In this document: piece by piece, positions 5,189 through 12,356 of the stretch
How the letters are laid out: each line of letters begins with the position of its first letter
How positions within the stretch are numbered: position 1 is the stretch's first letter
From: Vampirovibrionales bacterium
GTDB taxonomy: Bacteria; Cyanobacteriota; Vampirovibrionia; Vampirovibrionales; JAJTHC01
Direction of reading: 5' to 3'
Assembly (NCBI GenBank): GCA_021299615.1
Contig: JAJTHC010000014.1
Location: forward strand, 1-13,150
Length of the DNA: 13,150 nucleotides
Translations under genes and position numbers: made by a program
Notes under the pieces: model-generated
Database searches by the model: none
What the model was told of the DNA's origin: nothing
Seen by the model: only the letters and a program-made list of their open reading frames with translations

Positions 5189-7042
5189 TTGAGTGATTCC
5201 TCTCTACACAAAAAAGTGATGCTCGCTATGTCTATGCCGTTTGCTTTCTCTGCTCTGTTTTTAACAATGCCGAATGCCTCTGTCAAAACAAATCCCCCCA
5301 CTTCCACGCCCGATTCCACGCCCGATTCCACCGAAGATCAACTGCGGTGGTTTAGCCAACTGCAAAATGCCTTTACCGAAAATCCGCAAGAAAAAAAGAC
5401 CCTGCTCCACCTGTGGAACAGAGGCGTTTTGAGCGACAACAAAGGCGACGATGCCCATTCGACGCTCTATTATCTCAACAAACGCCTGCAAGAACCCTGC
5501 TTACCTGGTTTAGATTCTCGGCAAACGGTGGCGGAAACCGTGAGCTTGCTTGCGGATTCGTCTCGCCTCACGCAAAATATCAGCCCCCTCAATGCTAATC
5601 ACCTGCCTTTAATGATGTCGGGCTATCACAACCCCAATGGATCGCCCTACCAGCAAGACGCCTTGCCCGCACCACAATCGGCGAAAGAAATCCAACGCAC
5701 ACAACTCAATAGCTGTAGCGTTTTGGGCGAAATCGGACGCTTGGTCGACACCCACCCGAAAGAATTGGCTCGCATGATTTATGAAGCGTCCAACCCCACG
5801 CAAGACATACACGAAATCGTTACGGCAGACAAACTCTTCCCCGATGCCCCCATTTTGGCGGAACAAGTCCTCAAGGACTTGAACCTCGATTATCATATTT
5901 TAGATGAGCAAGATGCCCTGAAACACAATGCCCCCACTCGCTTTCAAGTGAGCTTGCCTGTGCCTCATTTGGGGTTGATTCGTGCGATGAACGCCCAAGA
6001 CGTCAAGGATCCCAACACGGCGTCTGGTGCGGAATTGTTGCTGGAAGAAGCTTTGCTTTACAATTTTACATCCAAAAGCTATGACGCAGGGCGTGACACC
6101 CGTGATGCCCTTGCCCTAAGCAGTGCAAGCATTAACAATGCCAAGACTTTAACGCCTCAAGACAAAGAGGCCCTTAACAAAATCATCAACCAAAGCCCAC
6201 GACGTCCTGATTTAGCGAAAGAAGGCATAAAGGCGTATTTAAGCACGGTCACAACCGCTCAACCCGAAGAGTTGCAAGGCATTCACGCCAGCTTGGATGC
6301 CTCGGCTTCGGGCTTAACCCAAGAAGAGCAATTGATGCTGGAACGTATTTTAGAAGACGACACTTCCCTTGAAAATGTGACCTATCAACAAGTGGGCATA
6401 GACAAAACGGATCAAGGCAAAGCAAACAAAGACGCTCCCAAACACGTTTTACTCGGCTATACAAAGCCGTTTACCGCCATTAAGCAAGATTTACTCGTGG
6501 GACTTGCCAGCCCCTTGGGGCAGATTTTAGCGAATGTCGTCGAACCGAAAGGGGACGGCTCCTTTGAGAAAGGACACGTCGTAAGGGTTATGGCGTCTCG
6601 TACGAGTCCGCTGAAAATCCCTAATTTTACGAGTACGGATTTCTTGGTGCAAGACACGTCCAAGGCAGCGTCATCGCAAGGCAGTCGCACGCAGTGGTGG
6701 CATGAAAGCCAGTTGATCCCTCGGATTCACCACATCACTGAAGTACAAAGCGACGCTGAAAAAGCGTGGCAGTCCATGACGCCCGCCACACCTGAAAACC
6801 CCTATGGACTCTTGAGTGCGGACAAGGCGAATGATGCCCGCTATACGCTGGATTTTGTGACTCGTCCGCCCGATGAATCGCAGGTGCTGGAAACGCCTGA
6901 AGCCTTCCACCGTCGCGTTCACGACTATCGCCATAAACAGGCGACGCAGGCAGAAGCGGACTTTAAGGCGAAGCAGGGCGGTCCCAGCCAAAACAAGACA
7001 GAAAGTAGCCCGGTGCTATGGGGCGAAGCACCCCACGCTTAA
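5189..7042 (+). CDS. Exported protein with possible papain/calpain-like cysteine protease triad
   Basis: The 617-residue product is not assigned with certainty. Residues 8-31 form a signal peptide (HKK, a hydrophobic run VMLAMSMPFAFSALFL, then an NAS-type cleavage site), followed by a Pro/Ser/Thr linker with a 12-bp tandem duplication (PDSTPDST). Around C176, RTQLNSCSVLGEIGRLV then HPKELARMI resembles the active-site helix of calpain-like proteases. GAELLLEEALL (280-290) resembles their conserved LLEKA segment. KGHVVRV (H463) and FLVQDTSK (D489), followed by a Trp-containing helix, fit the His and Asp/Asn positions. The order Cys-His-Asp fits a papain fold, but similarity is weak. The start is unresolved: TTG 5189 directly follows an in-frame stop and supplies the basic signal-peptide start, yet the promoter suggests transcription begins after it. 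GTG 5216 or ATG 5219/5228 are alternatives without clear ribosome binding sites. The last 80 bp overlap the convergent gene. Confidence 0.72.
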   Translation: MSDSSLHKKVMLAMSMPFAFSALFLTMPNASVKTNPPTSTPDSTPDSTEDQLRWFSQLQNAFTENPQEKKTLLHLWNRGVLSDNKGDDAHSTLYYLNKRLQEPCLPGLDSRQTVAETVSLLADSSRLTQNISPLNANHLPLMMSGYHNPNGSPYQQDALPAPQSAKEIQRTQLNSCSVLGEIGRLVDTHPKELARMIYEASNPTQDIHEIVTADKLFPDAPILAEQVLKDLNLDYHILDEQDALKHNAPTRFQVSLPVPHLGLIRAMNAQDVKDPNTASGAELLLEEALLYNFTSKSYDAGRDTRDALALSSASINNAKTLTPQDKEALNKIINQSPRRPDLAKEGIKAYLSTVTTAQPEELQGIHASLDASASGLTQEEQLMLERILEDDTSLENVTYQQVGIDKTDQGKANKDAPKHVLLGYTKPFTAIKQDLLVGLASPLGQILANVVEPKGDGSFEKGHVVRVMASRTSPLKIPNFTSTDFLVQDTSKAASSQGSRTQWWHESQLIPRIHHITEVQSDAEKAWQSMTPATPENPYGLLSADKANDARYTLDFVTRPPDESQVLETPEAFHRRVHDYRHKQATQAEADFKAKQGGPSQNKTESSPVLWGEAPHA

Positions 7043-7595
7043 CCAAGTACGCAATTCGGGGGTAAACGTCTGAAAGTTTGGAGTTTTCGAAGCCTTTGCC
7101 TTGCGGTGTACGAATGTCTTGTTCGATCAAGTAGTTTCGCACTTCTGCGGTGGTGGCTTTGCCTCCGTTGAGGACGATGGCTCGGAAAATTTCGTAGTTC
7201 ATCGATTGACGATAGCGTAAGACTTCATCCGCCTGTTTAAAGGCGAGTTCGGGCAGAAACACGCCGTTGGATTCTGTTGAAAGTGCGTTTTGATACGCTG
7301 GTGGCGATTTTTTCTTGGATGACTTACCAGCTTTTTCGGCGGCAAATTTTTTCGCTTCTTTTTCAACGAGTCGGGCTTCTTTTTCGACCATTTTCACTTC
7401 AAGCGGCTTCTTCAAAAGATGCAACAGCTCCGAAAGCCCTGCTTGAAAGGCTTCTAACTGCAAGACTTTTTCATGGAGATCGTCCAATTCATCGATGTAG
7501 CCTTCTATGGTACGAATGCGATCGACGGTTTGGGCGAGTTCTTCTTTGCTTTGTTTTAAGAGTAGTTCGAGGTTTTGGGCATCCACAATAGACAT
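6963..7595 (-). CDS. Coiled-coil protein with C-terminal winged-helix-like domain
   Basis: This 210-residue protein is not a family I can name. Residues 6-65 show heptad-like Leu/Ile spacing (LELLLKQSKEELAQTVDRI and following) typical of a coiled coil. Residues 66-97 are a Lys/Glu/Ala-rich basic helix ending KSSKKK. Residues 132-200 (YEIFRAIVLNGGKATTAEVR, then a second helix, then YLVKRGVLRPIAPGYF) have the helix pattern and terminal hairpin of a winged helix. A plausible reading is a DNA-binding protein that oligomerises through its N-terminus. The start ATG has AAAGGAAA in front and a stop codon directly upstream in frame. Its 5' side is the AT-rich palindrome cluster at 7607-7770, which could hold its promoter. 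Its 3' end runs 80 bp into the 3' end of the opposing gene, so the two mRNAs share an antisense tail. Confidence 0.75.
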   Translation of the reverse strand: MSIVDAQNLELLLKQSKEELAQTVDRIRTIEGYIDELDDLHEKVLQLEAFQAGLSELLHLLKKPLEVKMVEKEARLVEKEAKKFAAEKAGKSSKKKSPPAYQNALSTESNGVFLPELAFKQADEVLRYRQSMNYEIFRAIVLNGGKATTAEVRNYLIEQDIRTPQGKGFENSKLSDVYPRIAYLVKRGVLRPIAPGYFLSCFGWDRPASP

Positions 7596-7606
7596 TTATT
7601 TTCCTT

Positions 7607-7770
7607 TACGACTAAACATTTAGTTTCTTTAGTTTAGCATAGTTTTCTAAAAACTAAACCTTTAGTCTGTAAAGCTAAATGTTTAGTTTTTTCGTTTATT
7701 TAGCTTTTTACAGAAAACTAAAGATTTATTTTGTAAAGCTAAACTTTTCGTTTCTTTAGTTTTTTAAAAT
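7607..7770. repeat. Intergenic cluster of AT-rich palindromic elements, copy set 3
   Basis: At least four units of the family found inside anmK and the glycosyltransferase lie here between genes. ACTAAA-CA-TTTAGT is at 7611-7624, with a TTTCTTTAG tail. ACTAAA-CC-TTTAGT is at 7653-7666. A larger near-palindrome spans 7667-7714 (CTGTAAAGCTAAAT against ATTTAGCTTTTTACAG). A degraded unit lies at 7714-7765. The frame is interrupted by stops, so this set is not coding. It occupies the presumed promoter region of the coiled-coil gene on the - strand. Confidence 0.8.
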
Positions 7771-7803
7771 TTTTTAGAGCTTTTCATCAGAAAAGGCTAC
7801 CCA

Positions 7804-7840
7804 TACAAAACATGTGGCTTCGAATGAAACCACATGCTTG
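7804..7840 (-). terminator. Candidate Rho-independent terminator for the 541-aa gene
   Basis: On the - strand, GCATGTGG and CCACATGT-type arms (7830-7836 with 7811-7817) enclose a 12-nt loop and are followed by TTTTGTAT. It lies about 46 bp after the stop of the 541-residue gene. The stem is short and the T-run is interrupted, so its strength is uncertain. Confidence 0.55.
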
Positions 7841-7885
7841 TGTTCGAGAGAGAGAGAACATAGAAAGAAATAAAGAGAAAAACGG

Positions 7886-9511
7886 TTAGACGAGAGCTAA
7901 TGGAGGAGCGGGAGCCACTGGAGCCGTCGGAGTGGTAGCCACTGGAGCGAAATTAGGAATCGTCAATCTTGGGGCTTGTGGGGCTTGAGCCGTAGACTCT
8001 GGCGTTTGTGGAGCGTTCGGATCTTGTGGATTTTGAGCCGTCGCTTCTGGAGCATTCGGATCGGCTGGATTTACGAGCGGTTCTTGTGGAGCCACCGCAT
8101 TTTGAGTATTTGCACCAAGTTGAGGGAGTTTGGCTTGTCCGTCTTTTTGAGCTTGAGCTTGTTGTTCTTTGGCTTTTAAGCTTGTGTACAATGCCTGTAA
8201 GCCTTGAGATTGAGACGCATCTGCTAACGTCGTTTGAGACGCTAAGCTTGCGGTATCAAAGCCTGTCGGAGCAGTTCCTAAAGCACCTTGTGCTTGAGCA
8301 TTTGCATCATTAACGACAGTAGAGTTACCTTCAAAAGCGGTCATGAATTGTTTTTCTTCAGCCGTCAAGCCACCTGCTTGAGCGTTGGCTTGCGTGCTGT
8401 TTCCACCAGCAAGTGGGAGAGTTCCAAGAGCCGTCGGAGCGGTTGAACCTAAGGCGGTGGCTCCTGTTACAGGGGTTGCAGGGGTTGCCCAAGACTTATC
8501 AGCTACATTGAAAGCAGGAGGGGTTGCCGTGAAGCCTGTGTTTGGCGTTGTTGGAGCGACGCCATTGAATGCTCCTGCGGGATTACTTGGACTTGCAGGT
8601 GTTTCGACATTTGCACCAAGTTGACTACCTAAAGAAAGGAGTTGGTCGTTTTGAGCTTGAGCCGTTTGTAGTGTGCCAAATACGGGATTAATTCCTGTGT
8701 AGAAGCTCTTGAGTTGTTCAAGGTTGGCACCTGTTTCACCCAGTGTTTGAGCCGTACGCTGAGCCTTCTGGTAAGAGCCATCGCCTTTCGTTTCTGCTTT
8801 GACGGATTCATTTTGACCTTGTGTCGTTTCCATAAAACCTTGTGTGACTTCCATACCCCCTTTTGCAATCATGGCAATAGCAGGAATAGAACTCAAACCA
8901 AAGGTAAATCCACTAGTCGAAAGCATTCCGATACCAGTTGCTATCTGAACGCCTCCACTGCCAATAGAACCCAAGCCACCACCGAGTAATTCACTGGCTT
9001 CACCAAGAGCAGACAAGGCTTCGTTTCCAGCACTGTTTGCGTCGTTGGCACTGCCTGTGGCATCATTACTAGACGCTTGTAAGGTATTCGTAAAATCAAA
9101 GGCACCTGCCTTTAAAGTTTCTTGAGCGGCTTCTAAATTAAAGGCGGGTACAGAAGAATCAAGCTTAAATTCTGCTTTAGGAGTAGTCGCTCCCCCTAAA
9201 GACGCTTGAAAACCTTGAATGGCTTCCGATTGTGCCAATTGAAAATTAGTTAATGACGTAAAGTTACCAGTGTTAGCTTGTGTAACAGGGGACTGCAGTC
9301 CTTCAATCTTCGCTTTGGTTTGTTTAATTTCAGGCGTGCTTTGCTTCGCTTTTGCAAGGGTCGCTCTACCATTTCGAAGAGCTTGGTTTTTATTATTATT
9401 ATTATTTGTCGGAGCAACACCACTCGAATCCACGGCTTGATCTGTACGAGTTGATGTAGGGAATAATTCCTGAATTGAAGGAAGGTTTGAAGTATTATTA
9501 ATACTAATCAT
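7886..9511 (-). CDS. Large low-complexity Ala/Gln/Thr/Pro-rich protein, function unknown
   Basis: The 541-residue product is not recognised. It has almost no aromatic or Cys residues (no Cys, one Trp) and no signal peptide. The N-terminus is polar, with an Asn run (36-40) encoded by an ATT/AAT trinucleotide repeat (plus-strand 9391-9406), then Gln/Lys-rich helices (42-135). A Gly-rich apolar stretch at 172-219 (ELLGGGLGSIGSGGVQIATG and following) could form a membrane hairpin. Next is a Gln/Thr-rich helical part (222-300). The C-terminal half is Pro/Ala/Thr-rich, ending in NPADPNAPEATAQNPQDPNA-type repeats and a PVAPAPP tail. Such composition fits a secreted, surface or structural protein, and the polar ends around a Gly-rich apolar segment recall translocator proteins, but this is only an analogy. 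Start: ATG with a weak GAAGAAA site. A candidate promoter lies just upstream (9547-9575) and a terminator just downstream, so it is probably monocistronic. Confidence 0.7.
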   Translation of the reverse strand: MISINNTSNLPSIQELFPTSTRTDQAVDSSGVAPTNNNNNKNQALRNGRATLAKAKQSTPEIKQTKAKIEGLQSPVTQANTGNFTSLTNFQLAQSEAIQGFQASLGGATTPKAEFKLDSSVPAFNLEAAQETLKAGAFDFTNTLQASSNDATGSANDANSAGNEALSALGEASELLGGGLGSIGSGGVQIATGIGMLSTSGFTFGLSSIPAIAMIAKGGMEVTQGFMETTQGQNESVKAETKGDGSYQKAQRTAQTLGETGANLEQLKSFYTGINPVFGTLQTAQAQNDQLLSLGSQLGANVETPASPSNPAGAFNGVAPTTPNTGFTATPPAFNVADKSWATPATPVTGATALGSTAPTALGTLPLAGGNSTQANAQAGGLTAEEKQFMTAFEGNSTVVNDANAQAQGALGTAPTGFDTASLASQTTLADASQSQGLQALYTSLKAKEQQAQAQKDGQAKLPQLGANTQNAVAPQEPLVNPADPNAPEATAQNPQDPNAPQTPESTAQAPQAPRLTIPNFAPVATTPTAPVAPAPPLALV

Positions 9512-9546
9512 GGTATTTCTTCTTTCGGTCTATCTTAAAAGAGGGG

Positions 9547-9575
9547 GTTATACAGGAGGGATTATCTTTGAACAA
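9547..9575 (-). promoter_or_regulatory. Candidate promoter for the 541-aa gene
   Basis: On the - strand, TTGTTC (9575-9570), a 17-bp spacer and TATAAC (9552-9547) lie about 36 bp before the start codon. The -10 is good and the -35 is weak. The implied leader is about 28 nt. Confidence 0.4.
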
Positions 9576-9644
9576 GGGATAAAGGTTTTCTATGCCTTAA
9601 TAAACAATTTAAGATCCTTATAATTGACGATTGTTTATAAATTG

Positions 9645-9656
9645 TTACAATTGTAA
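9645..9656. promoter_or_regulatory. Candidate operator palindrome TTACAATTGTAA
   Basis: A perfect 12-bp palindrome containing TACA-AT-TGTA, the form of site used by BlaI/MecI/CopY-type winged-helix repressors. It lies about 70 bp upstream of the candidate promoter of the 541-residue gene, in the region between divergent genes. No such regulator is seen in the window and AT-rich palindromes can arise by chance, so binding is conjecture. Confidence 0.3.
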
Positions 9657-9743
9657 TTGAATATCCTCCTGCTTTCATATTTCAGGATTTTGTAGTAAAA
9701 TGAGAATTATAGAAGACTCTGCAAGAGTCTATTTTGCTCTGTC

Positions 9744-9767
9744 CCCCCTCCTGATTTTAGGAGGGGG
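9744..9767. repeat. Dispersed CTCCTAATTTTAGGAG palindrome, copy 3
   Basis: 11-bp arms with one mismatch around TT, preceded by GTC and followed by GGTTAGGGGGCGGTT. Same orientation as the copy at 5099-5122 as judged by the GTCCC flank. Confidence 0.8.
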
Positions 9768-9840
9768 TTAGGGGGCGGTTAAATCCACAAACAGCGTCTA
9801 GGGTTTAACCTCACCCTCGAACGTCTAAAGACGTTCTCTT

Positions 9841-9864
9841 CCCTCTCCTAAAATTAGGAGAGGG
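9841..9864. repeat. Dispersed CTCCTAATTTTAGGAG palindrome, copy 4 (reverse orientation)
   Basis: Perfect 11-bp arms (CCCTCTCCTAA) around AA, followed by GGACA. It faces copy 3, and the pair forms the shoulders of the composite element at 9708-9888. Confidence 0.85.
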
Positions 9865-9920
9865 GACATATCTTTCAGAGCTTCCTATCCTTACGTCCAA
9901 AAAAAGAGGCGACTCCCCCA

Positions 9921-10820
9921 ATGAACGAATGCTATTACATGGGCATGAGCCTGATGACCCTCTTCATGAGCCTCTTTCCCACCAGCACCATAAACCCCAG
10001 TGATGCTCCTAAAGTAGCCAAATCGCCTGCGTACTTGGCTTACCATTGCAAAGTCGAAGGCACCGAAAATCAGTACCAACGAAGCTTGGAACTGCTCTTT
10101 TCCCCCAATAAAACGCCCCAATACGGCGAAGGTTTCGCCTGTTTGGATGCGTCTGCCAAAGGGGGGGAAGTCAAGGCTCAATTCTTTTTAGGCATGGCGT
10201 TTAACGAAGGCATCAAGGTCAAAGACGCCCAAGCCCACGACTATATTCCGCAAGACAAGGTGCAGGCTCGCTACTGGCTCGAACAGTCCGCCAAGCAGGG
10301 GGACAGCGAAGCCCAGCTCTACTTGGCACGCTTGTACCAAGTGGGGCAAGGCGGTAATGCGGACGGCACATTGGCTCGCTATTGGTTTGAGAAAGCCGCC
10401 AAGCAAGGCAATACGGAAGCTCAAAAAGAACTCGCCCACCTCTACCTAAAAGGGAAGAATCCACATTTGGCGTACCAGTGGTTTCGCATCGCTGAAAAGC
10501 AAGCCCTTGCGATGAAAAACGTCCCCAAGCAAGACAATAGCCTAAGACTTCGTTTGCAAGAACTTCAAACGCACTTGACGCTTGAAGAACGTGCGAAAAT
10601 AGATGCCATTGTGGCGAGCTGGCATCCGCAAGTGCAGCAACAGTTTGGCGATGTCTTGCCAAGCAAAAAGCCGTATAGCTTCCCTGCGACTGAATCGGTG
10701 GTGGTGGCTCCTTCGCAAGCCAAGCCGTCTTTGCCCTTCTTAAATTGGCGATTGAACGTCCCGCCTGTATCGAGCGAAAAACACGCCCCGATGCGTTCGC
10801 TTGATTTACCAGCTTCCTAG
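9921..10820 (+). CDS. Sel1-repeat (TPR-like) protein
   Basis: The 299-residue product has three Sel1-like repeats (PF08238 type): about 70-100 (degenerate), 110-144 (ARYWLEQSAKQGDSEAQLYL) and 147-180 (ARYWFEKAAKQGNTEAQKEL), then a partial one at 181-194. These form paired antiparallel helices that build a protein-binding solenoid. The C-terminal LTLEERAKIDAIVASW segment is common after Sel1 arrays. The last 50 residues are Pro/Ser-rich and probably disordered. Residues 7-27 are apolar and could be a weak signal sequence, but no clear cleavage site or Cys lipobox is seen. The start ATG has GAGGC about 10 nt upstream; ATGs at 9939, 9945 and 9954 are alternatives. It is followed after 27 bp by cysS, so it is probably co-transcribed with it. 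The binding partner is unknown. Confidence 0.82.
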   Translation: MNECYYMGMSLMTLFMSLFPTSTINPSDAPKVAKSPAYLAYHCKVEGTENQYQRSLELLFSPNKTPQYGEGFACLDASAKGGEVKAQFFLGMAFNEGIKVKDAQAHDYIPQDKVQARYWLEQSAKQGDSEAQLYLARLYQVGQGGNADGTLARYWFEKAAKQGNTEAQKELAHLYLKGKNPHLAYQWFRIAEKQALAMKNVPKQDNSLRLRLQELQTHLTLEERAKIDAIVASWHPQVQQQFGDVLPSKKPYSFPATESVVVAPSQAKPSLPFLNWRLNVPPVSSEKHAPMRSLDLPAS

Positions 10821-10830
10821 TTTGTTTTAT

Positions 10831-10837
10831 AAAAGGA
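10831..10837 (+). promoter_or_regulatory. Shine-Dalgarno site deciding the cysS start
   Basis: AAAAGGA lies 10 nt before ATG 10848. A TTG directly in front (10845) is in frame but is a weaker start, so 10848 is used. Confidence 0.6.
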
Positions 10838-10847
10838 TCTCCCCTTG

Positions 10848-12356
10848 ATGTCTTCTACTCATCCCCTTCACTTTTACAATTCACAAAGCCGTCAGGTGGA
10901 AGCCTTTCAACCACTTGAAGCAGGCAAAGTCAAGCTTTACGTCTGTGGACCGACTGTTTACAATGACGCTCACTTGGGGCATGCAAGGTGCTACATTACG
11001 TGGGATGTCCTGTTTCGCACCCTGCAATTTTTTGGCTATGAGGTGACCTATGCTCGCAATTTGACGGATGTCGACGATAAAATCATCCAACGAGCGAGTG
11101 AAACAGGCACGACGCCTGAAGCGATTGCAACGACGTATACCCAGCGTTTTCATGAAGATTTAGCACGGCTTAACACGCTTTCACCCACAATTGAACCCAA
11201 AGCCACCGAACACATCGATGCCATGCACGGTATGATTGCCACCTTGATTGAGAAAGATCACGCCTATGTCACGGATGACGGCGTTTACTTTCACACCCCT
11301 TCGATGCCCACTTATGGCAAGCTGGCTCGTAAACCGATCGATGCCTTGCAAGCAGGGGCGAGGGTGGATGTCAACACGCAAAAACGCCATTCCGCTGATT
11401 TTGCCCTCTGGAAGCGGGTGGAAGACTCCGCAGAAACGGGCGAAACGCCTTATGGGTGGGATTCTCCTTGGGGATTTGGGCGTCCCGGCTGGCATATTGA
11501 ATGTTCAGCCATGATTTTTAAGAATTTGGGGCATCAGATTGATATTCACGCAGGGGGAGCGGATTTGATGTTTCCTCACCATGAAAATGAAATCGCTCAA
11601 AGTGAATGTTGCTCGGGGCATCCCTTCGTTAATACATGGATGCACAACGGATTCGTCAACGTCGACGGCGAAAAAATGAGTAAGAGTCTCCACAATTTTT
11701 CCACCGTGCGTGACTTGCTCGAACATTATGACGCCAATACCTTGCGATACTTTATGTTGGGGCATCATTACCGCATGCCTGTCGATTTCACGCCTAACGC
11801 CCTAAATGGAGCCAAAACACGCTGGCATAAGTTGTTGCAACAGTTCGCCAAGGGCATGCAAGTGGCTCAACTCAATGAAGCGTGGCTCAAGGAAGCCGTG
11901 CGTCACAAGGCGGATTGTGCGGTGCTACATGAACAGCATCCTGATTTTGTGGCGGTGATGGCTCAAGATATGAATACGCCTCGAGCCTTGGCGGAATGGG
12001 GCAAGACCTTTAAGGACCTCAAACAAAGTCAAGACGCCGATAAGGCAAAGGCTTTATTGAATACACTGGTGCAAGAAGCGTGGGTGCTGGGCTTTGATTT
12101 ACTGCCTGCGTTGGCGTATTTAGATGAAGCTAAATCCTTGAATGAAGGCGATTTTCATGTGGTGGACGGCGTGGCTCCTACGGAAAAAGCCCACGTCCTA
12201 GAGCAGCTAGAAGCCCGTCGTCACGCCAAGTTGGCGAAAGATTTCGCCACCAGCGATGCCATTCGTAAAACCTTAGAAGCCCAAGGGCTTCACTTGGTGG
12301 ATCGTGCAGGGGGTTGGACGACCGCCACCGCTCCGTCAACGGCGGACTTGTCCTAA
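10848..12356 (+). CDS. cysS: Cysteinyl-tRNA synthetase
   Basis: A class I aminoacyl-tRNA synthetase that charges tRNA-Cys in the cytoplasm. It has 502 residues, slightly longer than E. coli CysRS. Signatures are complete: LYVCGPTVYNDAHLGHARCY (30-49) with the HIGH motif as HLGH and zinc ligand C33; GRPGWHIECS (211-220) with zinc ligand C219; FPHHENEIAQSE (242-253) with H244 and E248 at the remaining zinc positions; and GEKMSKSLHN (274-283), the KMSKS loop. The C-terminal helical and anticodon-binding regions follow, ending in the usual RHAKLAKDFATSDAIRKTLE segment. No truncation or frameshift is seen. Its stop overlaps by one base the ATG of mrnC (TAATG), which indicates translational coupling. 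No T-box or other leader is visible in the 27-bp gap upstream. Confidence 0.98.
   Translation: MSSTHPLHFYNSQSRQVEAFQPLEAGKVKLYVCGPTVYNDAHLGHARCYITWDVLFRTLQFFGYEVTYARNLTDVDDKIIQRASETGTTPEAIATTYTQRFHEDLARLNTLSPTIEPKATEHIDAMHGMIATLIEKDHAYVTDDGVYFHTPSMPTYGKLARKPIDALQAGARVDVNTQKRHSADFALWKRVEDSAETGETPYGWDSPWGFGRPGWHIECSAMIFKNLGHQIDIHAGGADLMFPHHENEIAQSECCSGHPFVNTWMHNGFVNVDGEKMSKSLHNFSTVRDLLEHYDANTLRYFMLGHHYRMPVDFTPNALNGAKTRWHKLLQQFAKGMQVAQLNEAWLKEAVRHKADCAVLHEQHPDFVAVMAQDMNTPRALAEWGKTFKDLKQSQDADKAKALLNTLVQEAWVLGFDLLPALAYLDEAKSLNEGDFHVVDGVAPTEKAHVLEQLEARRHAKLAKDFATSDAIRKTLEAQGLHLVDRAGGWTTATAPSTADLS

Larger units (their letters stand above)
9708..9888. repeat. Composite inverted-repeat element related to the one at 3754
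   Basis: The left end TATAGAAGACTCTGCAAGAG (9708-9727) matches the left arm of the 3754 element at 16 of 20 positions, all differences being transitions. The right end (9871-9888) is a degraded inverse copy. Inside are nested pairs: 9736-9741 with 9876-9881 (GCTCTG/CAGAGC), two facing CTCCT palindromes (9744-9767 and 9841-9864), 9777-9786 with 9801-9810 (GGTTAAATCC/GGGTTTAACC) and a perfect 18-bp palindrome at 9819-9836. It fills most of the leader of the Sel1-repeat gene. No protein is encoded. Confidence 0.6.

Noticed and set aside
7607..7770. CRISPR array
   Set aside because: Units are palindromic, irregularly spaced and lack unique spacers of constant length; no cas gene is present.
7976..8989. 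Forward-strand frames inside the 541-aa gene
   Set aside because: They are shadows of a compositionally biased reverse-strand gene; none has a ribosome binding site or recognisable domain.
9381..9410. Phase-variable microsatellite (ATT repeat) in the 541-aa gene
   Set aside because: The unit is three bases and in frame, so slippage would change only the Asn count, not switch the gene off.
9714..9735. Hairpin AGACTCT-GCA-AGAGTCT followed by ATTTT as a terminator
   Set aside because: No forward-strand gene ends before it, the T-run is short, and the sequence is explained as the end of the composite repeat.
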